Assembly: GCA_026984915.1 (NCBI GenBank)
Contig: JALSRG010000007.1
Location: 26,887 to 90,886 of the forward strand
Direction of reading: 5' to 3'
Length of the DNA stretch: 64,000 nt
Source of the DNA: Marinosulfonomonas sp.
Lineage (GTDB): Bacteria; Pseudomonadota; Alphaproteobacteria; Rhodobacterales; Rhodobacteraceae
Shown here: positions 18,357 through 25,658 of the stretch, in pieces
How positions within the stretch are numbered: position 1 is the first letter of the stretch
Layout: each line of letters opens with the position of its first letter
The notes under the pieces: generated by a model
The model's input: only the letters and a program-made list of their open reading frames with translations
Told to the model about the DNA's origin: nothing
Database searches by the model: none
Position numbers and translations under genes: made by a program

Positions 18357-19670
18357 TCACCCGCCCGGAACCTGTCGGATGTTATCCGGCAACCACGTTG
18401 CGATTTCCGGCCAGATCACAAGGATCACCACCATCAGCAACATCAACCCGACCATCGGTACAGCCGTTTTGGCGATATAGGAGATCTCGTGTTTGGTCAT
18501 GCCCTGCAGCACAAACAGGTTGAACCCGATGGGTGGTGTGACCTGTGCCATTTCCACGACGACCACGATGAAGATGCCAAACCAGATAATGTCAATGCCT
18601 GCCTGCCGGATCATTGGCTCGACAATCGCCATGGTCAGCACCACTGACGAAATCCCGTCCAGAAACATGCCCAGGAAGACATAGAAAACCGTCAGCACAA
18701 CAATCAGCATCGTCGGTGACATATGCAGGCTGTCGATCCATGCTGCCAGCATCCGTGGCAAGCCCGTGAACCCCATGGACAGTGACAGGAAAAACGCCCC
18801 CATCAGGATCAGCGCGATCATCGCCGAGGTCCGCGTCGCCCCCATTAATGAGGCCGAGAATGTGCTCCAGTTCAGCGACCCTTGCAGGGCGGCAAGGGCA
18901 AGCGAGCCGAGAACGCCGACCGCTGCAGCCTCGGTGGCTGTGGCGTATCCCAGATACATCGAACCGATCACCACCGAGACCAGCAACAACACCGGCGCCA
19001 GGAAGCGGCTTTCGGACAGCATTTGCAACAGGCTCATCGCCGGCTCCGGTTTTGGCCTCTGGTCCTTGAACAGGAAATGCCAGCCCATGATATACAGCGC
19101 AAACAGGCTGGCCAGAACCAGACCGGGGATGATACCGGCCATGAACAATTTGGTAATGCTTTCGTTGATCGACACGCCGTAAACGATCAGTGTCAGCGAT
19201 GGCGGGATCATCAGGCCCAGCGTGGCGGCCCCGGCCAGGGTGCCGATGATCATGTGCTCGGGATAGCCGCGTTTGCGCAACTCTGGGATCGACATTTTGC
19301 CAACCGTGGTCAGGGTGGCCGCCGAAGACCCCGAAACGGCGGCAAAGATGGTGCAACCGGCGATATTGGTATGCAGCAACCCGCCCGGCAACCAGCGCAA
19401 CCACGGCGCAAGCCCGCGGAACATATCCTGTGACAATCGCGTTCGATACAGGATTTCTCCCATCCAGATAAACAGCGGCAGGGCGGTCAGGGTCCAGCTG
19501 CTGGCCCCCGTCCAGATAGTGGTGATCATCGCGTCCCCTGCGGGACGGGTGGTGAACAGCTCCATCCCCACCCAGGCAACCCCCATCAGGGCCAATCCGA
19601 CCCAGACCGAACCGCCCAGCAGGGCAAACAGCACAAACAGAAAGGTCAGGGTTGCGTATAATTCGTTCAT
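18357..19670 (-). CDS. dctM: TRAP transporter large permease (DctM-type)
   Basis: The large membrane subunit of a tripartite ATP-independent periplasmic transporter, 437 residues with about twelve hydrophobic segments, normal for DctM. It is the ion-coupled transport subunit. Visible family features are the N-terminal LFALLGGSVWVGLALMGVAW segment, the GSSAATLTTVGKMSIPELRKRGY loop and the C-terminal TPPIGFNLFVLQGM motif. The start overlaps dctQ by four bases. It is the last gene of the dadA-dctPQM block. The substrate is set by DctP. Confidence 0.92.
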   Translation of the reverse strand: MNELYATLTFLFVLFALLGGSVWVGLALMGVAWVGMELFTTRPAGDAMITTIWTGASSWTLTALPLFIWMGEILYRTRLSQDMFRGLAPWLRWLPGGLLHTNIAGCTIFAAVSGSSAATLTTVGKMSIPELRKRGYPEHMIIGTLAGAATLGLMIPPSLTLIVYGVSINESITKLFMAGIIPGLVLASLFALYIMGWHFLFKDQRPKPEPAMSLLQMLSESRFLAPVLLLVSVVIGSMYLGYATATEAAAVGVLGSLALAALQGSLNWSTFSASLMGATRTSAMIALILMGAFFLSLSMGFTGLPRMLAAWIDSLHMSPTMLIVVLTVFYVFLGMFLDGISSVVLTMAIVEPMIRQAGIDIIWFGIFIVVVVEMAQVTPPIGFNLFVLQGMTKHEISYIAKTAVPMVGLMLLMVVILVIWPEIATWLPDNIRQVPGG

Positions 19671-20380
19671 TCCAGTGCCTCGCCCACAATGCTGGTTTCA
19701 CCGTTCACCAAAAGCCGCGTCAACGCATCCCACAGGGCCACGGCCAGCAGGATGGTACCGATCGACATGGGCAGTTGTGGCAGCCAGATCGGGGTATAAA
19801 CCCATCCCGCACCGGTTTCAGCCCAGATCTGCCCCCATTTTGACGGTGCATTGGCAAACATGGAAAAGAAGGCGATCAGCCATTCCGGCGTATAGTCCTG
19901 CCCCTGCGTGCGGTCATTCAGCATCACCGACATGAAGTTGGTTTTGACTGCATATCGGGCGAAATAGGTGGCGATGACAGCGGCAATCAGCGTCGCCAAC
20001 GCATCCAGCCAGAAACGGGTGTATTTGTTCATGTTCAGAAAGATCGACACACGGATATGGTTGCCGTTTACCAGCGCATAGGCCAGTGCAAAGAAGGATG
20101 TCGCGGCCATTGCATAGCCCGCATATTCGGTCGATCCGGGGAAGGTTATGCCGGACCATCGGGCAATCATCTGCGCCACGATCAGCAGCAGGATCAGCAG
20201 CATGAAAAAGGCAGCAATAACACCGGCAATGACATAGACCCTGTCCAGAATACGCCAAACCGGTGACAGCATCCGTTTCGCCGTCTGGCGCTGAATCAGG
20301 CAGAACCCTGCCAGCAATGCCGGAAATACAAACAGCCACACCCATAAGGGCAGCCCCAGAAATGGTTGCCAGTCTCTCAC
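19667..20380 (-). CDS. dctQ: TRAP transporter small permease (DctQ-type)
   Basis: The small membrane subunit of the TRAP transporter, 237 residues, longer than the ~170-200 common for DctQ because of an N-terminal extra helix (LWVWLFVFPALLAGFCLIQ). Four core helices follow. The GSTEYAGYAMAATSFFALAYALVNGNHIRVSIF segment, with its charged residues between helices 2 and 3, is typical of the family. It overlaps dctM and follows dctP by 60 bases. Confidence 0.88.
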   Translation of the reverse strand: MRDWQPFLGLPLWVWLFVFPALLAGFCLIQRQTAKRMLSPVWRILDRVYVIAGVIAAFFMLLILLLIVAQMIARWSGITFPGSTEYAGYAMAATSFFALAYALVNGNHIRVSIFLNMNKYTRFWLDALATLIAAVIATYFARYAVKTNFMSVMLNDRTQGQDYTPEWLIAFFSMFANAPSKWGQIWAETGAGWVYTPIWLPQLPMSIGTILLAVALWDALTRLLVNGETSIVGEALE

Positions 20381-20440
20381 ATCAACTTCCCTTGAAACCC
20401 TGAGTGTGGCCCCCGTTCAACGACGGGGGCCACTGGCCAT

Positions 20441-21421
20441 TTACATCTTGTGGTAAGCGTCCAGAATAGCCTGACCGTCAGCGCCGGTCTGCTCCAGCCA
20501 ATCGGCAGTCATCTTTTCGCCAATCGCTTTCAACTCGGCCAGAAACTCGGGGCCGGCGTCGGTCACGGTCATGCCGTTGGCCTGCAACTGTTCGAAATAC
20601 CAGTTCGCCAGTTCCTCGGATTTGGCGGCACAGGCGGCACCGGTTTCATCGGCGGCCTTTTGCAGGGCGGCTTTGGTGGTGTCGTCCAGACCGTCCCAGA
20701 CACCCTTGTTCACCATCACATAGTTGCGCGGCAGCCATGCGTTGACCTTGTAGTAATGGTCCAGATACTCCCAGACCTTGCGGTCATAGCCGGTGGACCC
20801 TGACGAAATGAAAGCCTCGACCACGCCGGTGGCCAAGGCCTGGCTCAGCTCGGCGGCCTCGACCTGCACCGGCACCATGCCCAGTGCTTCGGCAAAGGTG
20901 GCCGTTGCGGTGTTGTAGGAGCGGAACTTCAGCCCCTGCGTATCCTTGGATGAATTCACCTCCTTGTTGAAATAGAAGCCCTGCCCCGGCCACGGGCATG
21001 TATAAAGCGCCACAAGGTTCAGATCGGCCAGTTGCGCGTTCACCTTGTCCTTGGCCGCCTGCCACAGCTTTTCATTGTCTTCATAGGTGGTGGCAACAAA
21101 CGGCAGGTTGTCCCAGCCCAGCAAGGGGGCCTCGTTGGCGTGGGCCGACATGAAACGTTCGCCGATCGGCACCTGACCGGTCTGGATGGCGCGCTTGATC
21201 TCGCCGCCTTTGAACAATGATCCCCCGGGATGCACGGTGATATTGATGCCGCCATTTGTATATTCGCGCACCTTGTCGGCAAACACCACGCCCATTTCCG
21301 AATGGAAATTGGTGGCGGAATAGGCCATCGGCATATCCCAGTCCTCGGCCATTGCCGCAGAGGCGCCAAGGGTCAGGGCAACGGTGACTGCCGCCGCCAG
21401 ATTGGTTTTGAATGTGATCAT
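20441..21421 (-). CDS. dctP: TRAP transporter substrate-binding protein (DctP-type)
   Basis: A periplasmic binding protein of 326 residues with a signal peptide ending around Ala25 (GASAAMA). The mature sequence shows the DctP hallmarks: ATNFHSEMGVVFADKVREYTNGGINITVHPGGSLFKGGEIKRAI near the N-terminus, and a KFRSYNTATATFAEALGMVPV segment that contains the conserved Arg binding the substrate carboxylate. DctP proteins bind organic acids, amino acids or keto acids. With DadA and the racemase beside it, an amino-acid-like acid is the best guess. It follows dadA by 35 bases. Confidence 0.92.
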   Translation of the reverse strand: MITFKTNLAAAVTVALTLGASAAMAEDWDMPMAYSATNFHSEMGVVFADKVREYTNGGINITVHPGGSLFKGGEIKRAIQTGQVPIGERFMSAHANEAPLLGWDNLPFVATTYEDNEKLWQAAKDKVNAQLADLNLVALYTCPWPGQGFYFNKEVNSSKDTQGLKFRSYNTATATFAEALGMVPVQVEAAELSQALATGVVEAFISSGSTGYDRKVWEYLDHYYKVNAWLPRNYVMVNKGVWDGLDDTTKAALQKAADETGAACAAKSEELANWYFEQLQANGMTVTDAGPEFLAELKAIGEKMTADWLEQTGADGQAILDAYHKM

Positions 21422-21456
21422 TTATGTTCTCCCTATTATTGATCTACAGTCGTATC

Positions 21457-22701
21457 TTACTTTGCGAACCTTTGTGGTGTGAAAGGCCGGGCATCGTAAT
21501 TTGTCGGCGTTCCATTTACCAGATCAGCAACCATGCGTCCGGTTTTCGGCCCGCCTGTCAACCCTATATGATGATGGCCAAAGGCAGCAAAGACGCCGCT
21601 ATCGCCGATTTCCCCGATCAATGGCAGGCTGTCGGACGGTGCGGGGCGAAAGCCCAGCCATTCCTCCTCGCTGTCGGCCTGCATTTGCGGAAATATTTCG
21701 GCCACCTTGCGGCGTAGCAGCTTTAGCGGTGCCTTTGACAATCTGTCTTTCATCCCCCCGAATTCGACAACACCTGCACACCTTAGCCCCTGATCCATTT
21801 GCGTTGCAACGAATTTCCCCGTGGCCAGCATCATCGGGTTGCGCGGTGTTTCGCTGGGGTTTTTGTAAACGATATGATAGCCACGCTCGGCCTCCAGCGG
21901 CACATTGATGCCCAGCTTGCCCATCAGCGGCTTGGACCAGACACCGGCCGACAATACAGCCCCGTCGCAATGAATACGCCCCTGATCGGTATCCACTGCC
22001 GAAATCCGCCCGCCAGACAGGTCGAAATCCTTGACCTCGGCCTGCATGAACTGCCCACCCAATTCCTGCAGGTGCGCCACCAGATCTTTGACATAGGCCG
22101 CGGGGTTCAGGATAAACCCGTGGTTTTTGTTCACCGCCAGCAGCTTGACATCGGGCGACAGGATCGGCTCGGCCTCTTGCACCGCTGGCCCTTCGATGAT
22201 CGAAGGCACAAAGCCCGCCTTGCGCCGCAATTCCCAGACATAGGCATCGGCCTCAAAGGCCGCGCGGTCGGCATAGACAAAATTGTACTCACTTTCCTGC
22301 ACCCATTTCGCCGCCTTGGTGCCGGCCGTCAGCGCCTGATGCTGTTCCAGACTATCGCCGACGATCAGCGTCAACCCCTCCGAAATCCGGCGGGTATCGG
22401 TGTCATTGGCATGGGACAGATACCGCATCAGCCATGGCAGCAATCTGGGCGCATAGGCCAGTCGCATGAACAGCGGAAAATTCGGATCCAGCAGGTATTT
22501 CGGGCCTTTGCGCAGTAATCCGGGGGTTGTCACCGGCACAACCGAGCAACTGGCCAGAATACAGCCATTGCCATAAGAGGCGCCCATACCGGGCACGCCT
22601 TTGTCAACCAGCGTCACCTGATGGCCCGCACGCCGCAGCCAGATCGCGCAGGAGGCCCCAACTATTCCGGCACCGACAACAACAATATGGCGAAGGGTCA
22701 T
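21457..22701 (-). CDS. DadA-like FAD-dependent D-amino-acid dehydrogenase/oxidase
   Basis: 414 residues of the DAO family (D-amino-acid dehydrogenase small subunit type). An N-terminal FAD-binding GAGIVGASCAIWLRRAGHQVTLVDK motif is followed by the GASYGNGCIL loop and a C-terminal GFRPAPSDSLPLIGEIGDSGVFAAFGHHHIGLTGGP block, the family's second flavin contact. It would oxidise a D-amino acid (or a cyclic imino acid such as hydroxyproline) to a keto acid and pass electrons to the respiratory chain. It heads the dadA-dctPQM operon. Its upstream region now carries the orphan copy of the racemase 5' end, facing away. Confidence 0.85.
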   Translation of the reverse strand: MTLRHIVVVGAGIVGASCAIWLRRAGHQVTLVDKGVPGMGASYGNGCILASCSVVPVTTPGLLRKGPKYLLDPNFPLFMRLAYAPRLLPWLMRYLSHANDTDTRRISEGLTLIVGDSLEQHQALTAGTKAAKWVQESEYNFVYADRAAFEADAYVWELRRKAGFVPSIIEGPAVQEAEPILSPDVKLLAVNKNHGFILNPAAYVKDLVAHLQELGGQFMQAEVKDFDLSGGRISAVDTDQGRIHCDGAVLSAGVWSKPLMGKLGINVPLEAERGYHIVYKNPSETPRNPMMLATGKFVATQMDQGLRCAGVVEFGGMKDRLSKAPLKLLRRKVAEIFPQMQADSEEEWLGFRPAPSDSLPLIGEIGDSGVFAAFGHHHIGLTGGPKTGRMVADLVNGTPTNYDARPFTPQRFAK

Positions 22702-22792
22702 TCCATGCCCCTTGCCGTGTGATTTTTCAGGCAGCCCCTGTTGTTTGGAAACACCTCACCCCCCCTTGTGATGTCAAAGAGTGGCACAGATC

Positions 22793-23046
22793 AAACGACA
22801 CTCCAAATAGATTTCTTCGGTGACGTTCAGGATGATAGACAATTCCATATCGGGTTGGTTGGAGAGGGTACATATGACACGGGACAACAGGATGCAAACC
22901 GCCGCAACTGTCGGGATACTGATGCTGGAAACGCGCTTTCCCCGAGTTTTCGGGGATATCGGTAATCCGCAGACATGGCCTTTTCCGGTACACTACCGCA
23001 TGGTTCGGGGCGCAACGGCGGATAAGGTGGTTTGTGACGATCCACG
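22793..23046 (+). repeat. 254-bp perfect inverted repeat, copy 2 (orphan)
   Basis: The exact reverse complement of 17526-17779. It begins 91 bases upstream of dadA and ends against the transposase N-half, in the place where the middle of the transposase would be. It carries the racemase ribosome-binding site and first 58 codons on the plus strand. Confidence 0.97.
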
Positions 23047-23071
23047 TCCCGCCACAGCCAGTACTTTTTAG
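22874..23071 (+). pseudogene. Truncated racemase gene fragment
   Basis: Starts with the same ATG and GGAGAGGG site as the intact racemase gene. It is identical through residue 58 (CDDPR), then runs into antisense transposase sequence and stops after seven foreign residues (65 in total). Neither the Cys83 nor the Cys198 region is present, so it cannot be active. It is divergent from dadA. Confidence 0.9.
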
Positions 23072-23292
23072 CCGCAGATTGATATCACACCCCGTCCAGA
23101 TGCCATTTATCATCAACCGGAGGGCGGTTTTGGCGGATCGATTTGGCATATTTCGCCTAAATCTTTCTGACCCAGAACCGGATCGTTTCATGGCTGATGC
23201 CGATCCCGCGCTCGGCTAGAATATTCTCCATATCGTGCAGGCTCAGGCTGAAACGATAGTAGCCAAAATATTGGCGAACATGAAACGCACTT
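23041..23292 (-). pseudogene. IS6-family transposase, N-terminal fragment with stop codons
   Basis: On the minus strand the frame reads YRFSLSLHDMENILAERGIGISHETIRFWVRKI, stop, AKYAKSIRQNRPPVDDKWHLDGV, stop, then AAKKYWLWRDVD. This matches the IS6-type order ...FRFPLSLRxVEEMLxxRGIxVSHETVRxW...DKWHLDEV...KKYWLWRAVD. The first catalytic Asp (KWHLD) is present. Homology stops at the edge of the 254-bp repeat. Two in-frame stops and the missing core make it inactive. Confidence 0.8.
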
Positions 23293-23412
23293 CCGGTTAA
23301 AATTGTCGAAAAACCGATTCCTGTTGTAACACTTATGGTGTTCGAGATTCTTCTGCCCTGCCACACTATCTCACTCGACACGGCTGTTCATGCCTGATTG
23401 AAATCAATGGTT
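23293..23412 (+). repeat. 120-bp repeat B beside transposase N-half
   Basis: The partner of the repeat at 18031-18150, about 92% identical by eye without gaps and in the same orientation. Relative to the transposase it would be the outer end of the element. It lies 35 bases from the tRNA-Leu 3' end. Confidence 0.85.
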
Positions 23413-23446
23413 TCGAGCAGATATGGGCAGTTATGAGAAAGGGGAA

Positions 23447-23533
23447 TGGTGCCCAGGAGAGGACTCGAACCTCCACGTCCATACAGACACTAGCACCTGA
23501 AGCTAGCGCGTCTACCAATTCCGCCACCTGGGC
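23447..23533 (-). tRNA. tRNA-Leu (anticodon CAG)
   Basis: On the minus strand: acceptor GCCCAGG paired with CCTGGGC, D-arm GGTGGCGGAATTGGTAGACGC, anticodon stem CTAGC/GCTAG with loop TTCAGGT giving CAG, a long variable arm as in class II tRNAs, T-loop GGTTCGAGTCC, and encoded CCA. It marks the right edge of the islet. Confidence 0.97.
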
Positions 23534-23550
23534 AGGTGTCGTGAAGCCGC

Positions 23551-23579
23551 GATTTAATCTCATACTCGCGGGGTGTCAA
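23551..23579 (-). promoter_or_regulatory. Sigma-70-type promoter of tRNA-Leu
   Basis: On the minus strand a consensus -35 TTGACA and a -10 TAAATC are 17 bases apart. The -10 is 17 bases from the tRNA 5' end. Confidence 0.7.
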
Positions 23580-23672
23580 CCGATGTTGAGTAATTTCTGT
23601 TGTTCGACAATCTCGGCTTGTTTGTGGGGGCGCAGAAAGCTATTGAAACAGGGAAGTAGCATGGAGGCCGAT

Positions 23673-24659
23673 ATGTCCAGACTTGTAACAGTTTATGGCG
23701 GTTCAGGATTTGTTGGACGTTACATCGTACAGCGTCTGGCGCGGGCGGGTTGGCGTGTGAGGGTCGCGGTTCGCCGCCCGAACGAAGCGTTGTTTGTTCG
23801 CACTTATGGTGATGTCGGCCAGGTAGAGCCCGTTCCCTGCAACATCCGCGACGATGAATCCGTCCGGAGCGTAATGCATGATGCCGATTCCGTGGTGAAC
23901 TGCGTGGGCATTCTGAACGAGGAAGGCCGTAACCGTTTTGATGCGGTCCAGGTTGAAGGTGCCAAACGCATTGCCCGTCTGGCCGCCTTGGAAGGCGTGC
24001 AGACGCTTGTACATATTTCCGCACTGTCGGCGGACGAACACAGCAACAGCAACTATGCGCGCACCAAGGCGCAAGGGGAAATCGAAGTTAAGAAGTATTT
24101 TCCAAAGGCCGTCATTCTGCGGCCGTCAGTTTTATTCGGGCCGGAAGACCAGTTCTTCAACCGTTTTGCGGATATGACCAAATACAGTCTGATCTTGCCG
24201 ATCGTGGGCGGCAAGACAAGGTTTCAGCCTGTCTATGTTGATGATGTTGCCGCTGCTGCGCAGCTCGGCGTAGAGGGAAAGGCAACCCCTGGAATATACG
24301 AACTGGGAGGCCCGGAAACCGATACACTGCGTGGATTGGTCCGCAAAATGCTGCAAATGATCCACCGACGCCGTCTGGTGGTAAACCTGCCTTTCTGGGT
24401 TGGAACTGTGATCGGCTTTTTCCTGGATATGGCCCAGGCTGTTTCGATGGGGCTTTTCACCAATAATATCTTGACACGCGATCAGGTGCGCTTGTTGCGA
24501 AACGACAATGTCGTCGCAAAGGATGCGCGTGGTTTCAAGGATCTGGGCATTCACCCCGCAGCATTCGAGGCCGTTGTTCCCGAGTATTTATGGCGGTTCC
24601 GCCCCGATGGACAATATGACGAGATTCGGAAATCTTTGACCCGTCTGCACAAAACCTGA
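23673..24659 (+). CDS. NDUFA9-like NAD(P)-binding protein
   Basis: 328 residues of the atypical extended short-chain dehydrogenase family that includes NDUFA9, a complex I accessory subunit. The nucleotide-binding motif is [20 protein letters not shown]. The catalytic Tyr-x-x-x-Lys of true SDRs is represented by [11 protein letters not shown]. Bacterial homologues may assist complex I or act as ubiquinone-related chaperones; the role is not settled. The start is the ATG preceded six bases by GGAGG; a long in-frame extension upstream runs into the tRNA-Leu gene and is not coding. The upstream 139 bases hold the tRNA promoter. It lies 25 bases before uppP. Confidence 0.85.
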   Translation: MSRLVTVYGGSGFVGRYIVQRLARAGWRVRVAVRRPNEALFVRTYGDVGQVEPVPCNIRDDESVRSVMHDADSVVNCVGILNEEGRNRFDAVQVEGAKRIARLAALEGVQTLVHISALSADEHSNSNYARTKAQGEIEVKKYFPKAVILRPSVLFGPEDQFFNRFADMTKYSLILPIVGGKTRFQPVYVDDVAAAAQLGVEGKATPGIYELGGPETDTLRGLVRKMLQMIHRRRLVVNLPFWVGTVIGFFLDMAQAVSMGLFTNNILTRDQVRLLRNDNVVAKDARGFKDLGIHPAAFEAVVPEYLWRFRPDGQYDEIRKSLTRLHKT

Positions 24660-24684
24660 CCCATTCCTTGAACAGAGCTTTTTC

Positions 24685-25488
24685 ATGAGTGATAGTACAA
24701 CGATTGTCTCCCTCCTGCTGGGTATTCTGGAGGGAATGACGGAATTTATCCCTGTCTCTTCGACCGGCCACCTGTTGTTGGCCGGCCATTTTCTGGGCTT
24801 TCAATCGGCCGGCAAAACCTTTGAGGTCGTCATTCAGCTTGGCTCTGTTCTGGCGATACTGACGATTTATTCACACAAACTCTGGACGGTATTCCGCACC
24901 GCCCCCAGCGACCCGCAATCGCGCCGTTTCATTTATTCGATTCTGATCGCATTCCTGCCTGCGGTTGTCATTGGCGTGCTGGCGCATGACTTCATCAAGA
25001 ATGTCCTGTTTGAAACACCAATGCTGATTGCCATCATGCTGATATTGGGCGGAATTATCCTGTTGTGGGTCGACAAGCTGAAGCTCAATCCGCGCTATCA
25101 TGATGCGATGCGGTTCCCGTTGGGGATGTCTTTGTCTATCGGATTTGCCCAGACGCTCGCCATGATTCCCGGCGTCTCCCGATCCGGCTCTACCATTGTC
25201 GCTGCCTTGCTGATGGGGGCCGACAAACGCGCGGCAGCAGAGTTTTCATTCTTCCTGTCAATGCCGACAATGGCCGGGGCTTTTGCCTATGATTTATACA
25301 AGAATCGCGATGTTCTGGATGCCGGAGCAATGAACGAAATTGCCATCGGATTTGTTGCTGCATTTGTCTCGGCCGTTTTTGTCGTAAAGTGGCTGTTGGG
25401 CTATGTCAGCAAGCACGGGTATTCGTTGTTTGGCTGGTGGCGAATCATTGTTGGCGGTGCTGCGCTGGTCGGGTTGTTGTGGGGATAA
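24685..25488 (+). CDS. uppP: Undecaprenyl-diphosphatase
   Basis: An inner-membrane phosphatase that recycles undecaprenyl diphosphate to the monophosphate carrier for peptidoglycan and other polymers (also called BacA). It has 267 residues with about eight hydrophobic segments. Both active-site motifs are intact: [14 protein letters not shown] at residues 16-29 and [10 protein letters not shown] in the second half. It probably forms an operon with the NDUFA9-like gene. Confidence 0.95.
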   Translation: MSDSTTIVSLLLGILEGMTEFIPVSSTGHLLLAGHFLGFQSAGKTFEVVIQLGSVLAILTIYSHKLWTVFRTAPSDPQSRRFIYSILIAFLPAVVIGVLAHDFIKNVLFETPMLIAIMLILGGIILLWVDKLKLNPRYHDAMRFPLGMSLSIGFAQTLAMIPGVSRSGSTIVAALLMGADKRAAAEFSFFLSMPTMAGAFAYDLYKNRDVLDAGAMNEIAIGFVAAFVSAVFVVKWLLGYVSKHGYSLFGWWRIIVGGAALVGLLWG

Positions 25489-25523
25489 AGCCTGTCCCGC
25501 AGCTCATAGGTAATTATGTATGA

Positions 25524-25533
25524 CCTAATTAGG
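25524..25533. promoter_or_regulatory. 10-bp palindrome upstream of gltD
   Basis: CCTAATTAGG is a perfect palindrome about 125 bases before the gltD start, in an A/T-rich 170-base interval that should contain the gltD promoter. It could be an operator; no known regulator site is recognised. Confidence 0.3.
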
Positions 25534-25658
25534 CTTACTTTTACGGGTAATCACTTGGTGGTCCGCCAATTATTCAATAATAGGTCAGTATTACTGTCTT
25601 TTCATTGCCGTTATGGGACACTATTGAGGGGGTTCAACCGAAATTCGGAGGGCTGAAC

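Larger units (their letters stand above)
17526..23046. other. Predicted invertible segment (TRAP-dadA between 254-bp inverted repeats)
   Basis: The perfect inverted repeats bound dctM, dctQ, dctP and dadA. In the present orientation the IS6-like transposase C-half (plus strand) lies inside the left repeat and its N-half (minus strand) outside the right repeat. Reversing the 5-kb interior puts both halves on the minus strand, separated only by the 254-bp copy, and turns the two 120-bp direct repeats into an inverted pair. The racemase and dadA ATGs would then face away from each other across about 170 bp. Inversion by homologous recombination is inferred; no site-specific invertase gene is present in the window. 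Confidence 0.75.

Noticed and set aside
23433..23672. An N-terminal extension of the NDUFA9-like protein
   Set aside because: It would be translated through the tRNA-Leu gene; the ATG at 23673 has a good GGAGG site.
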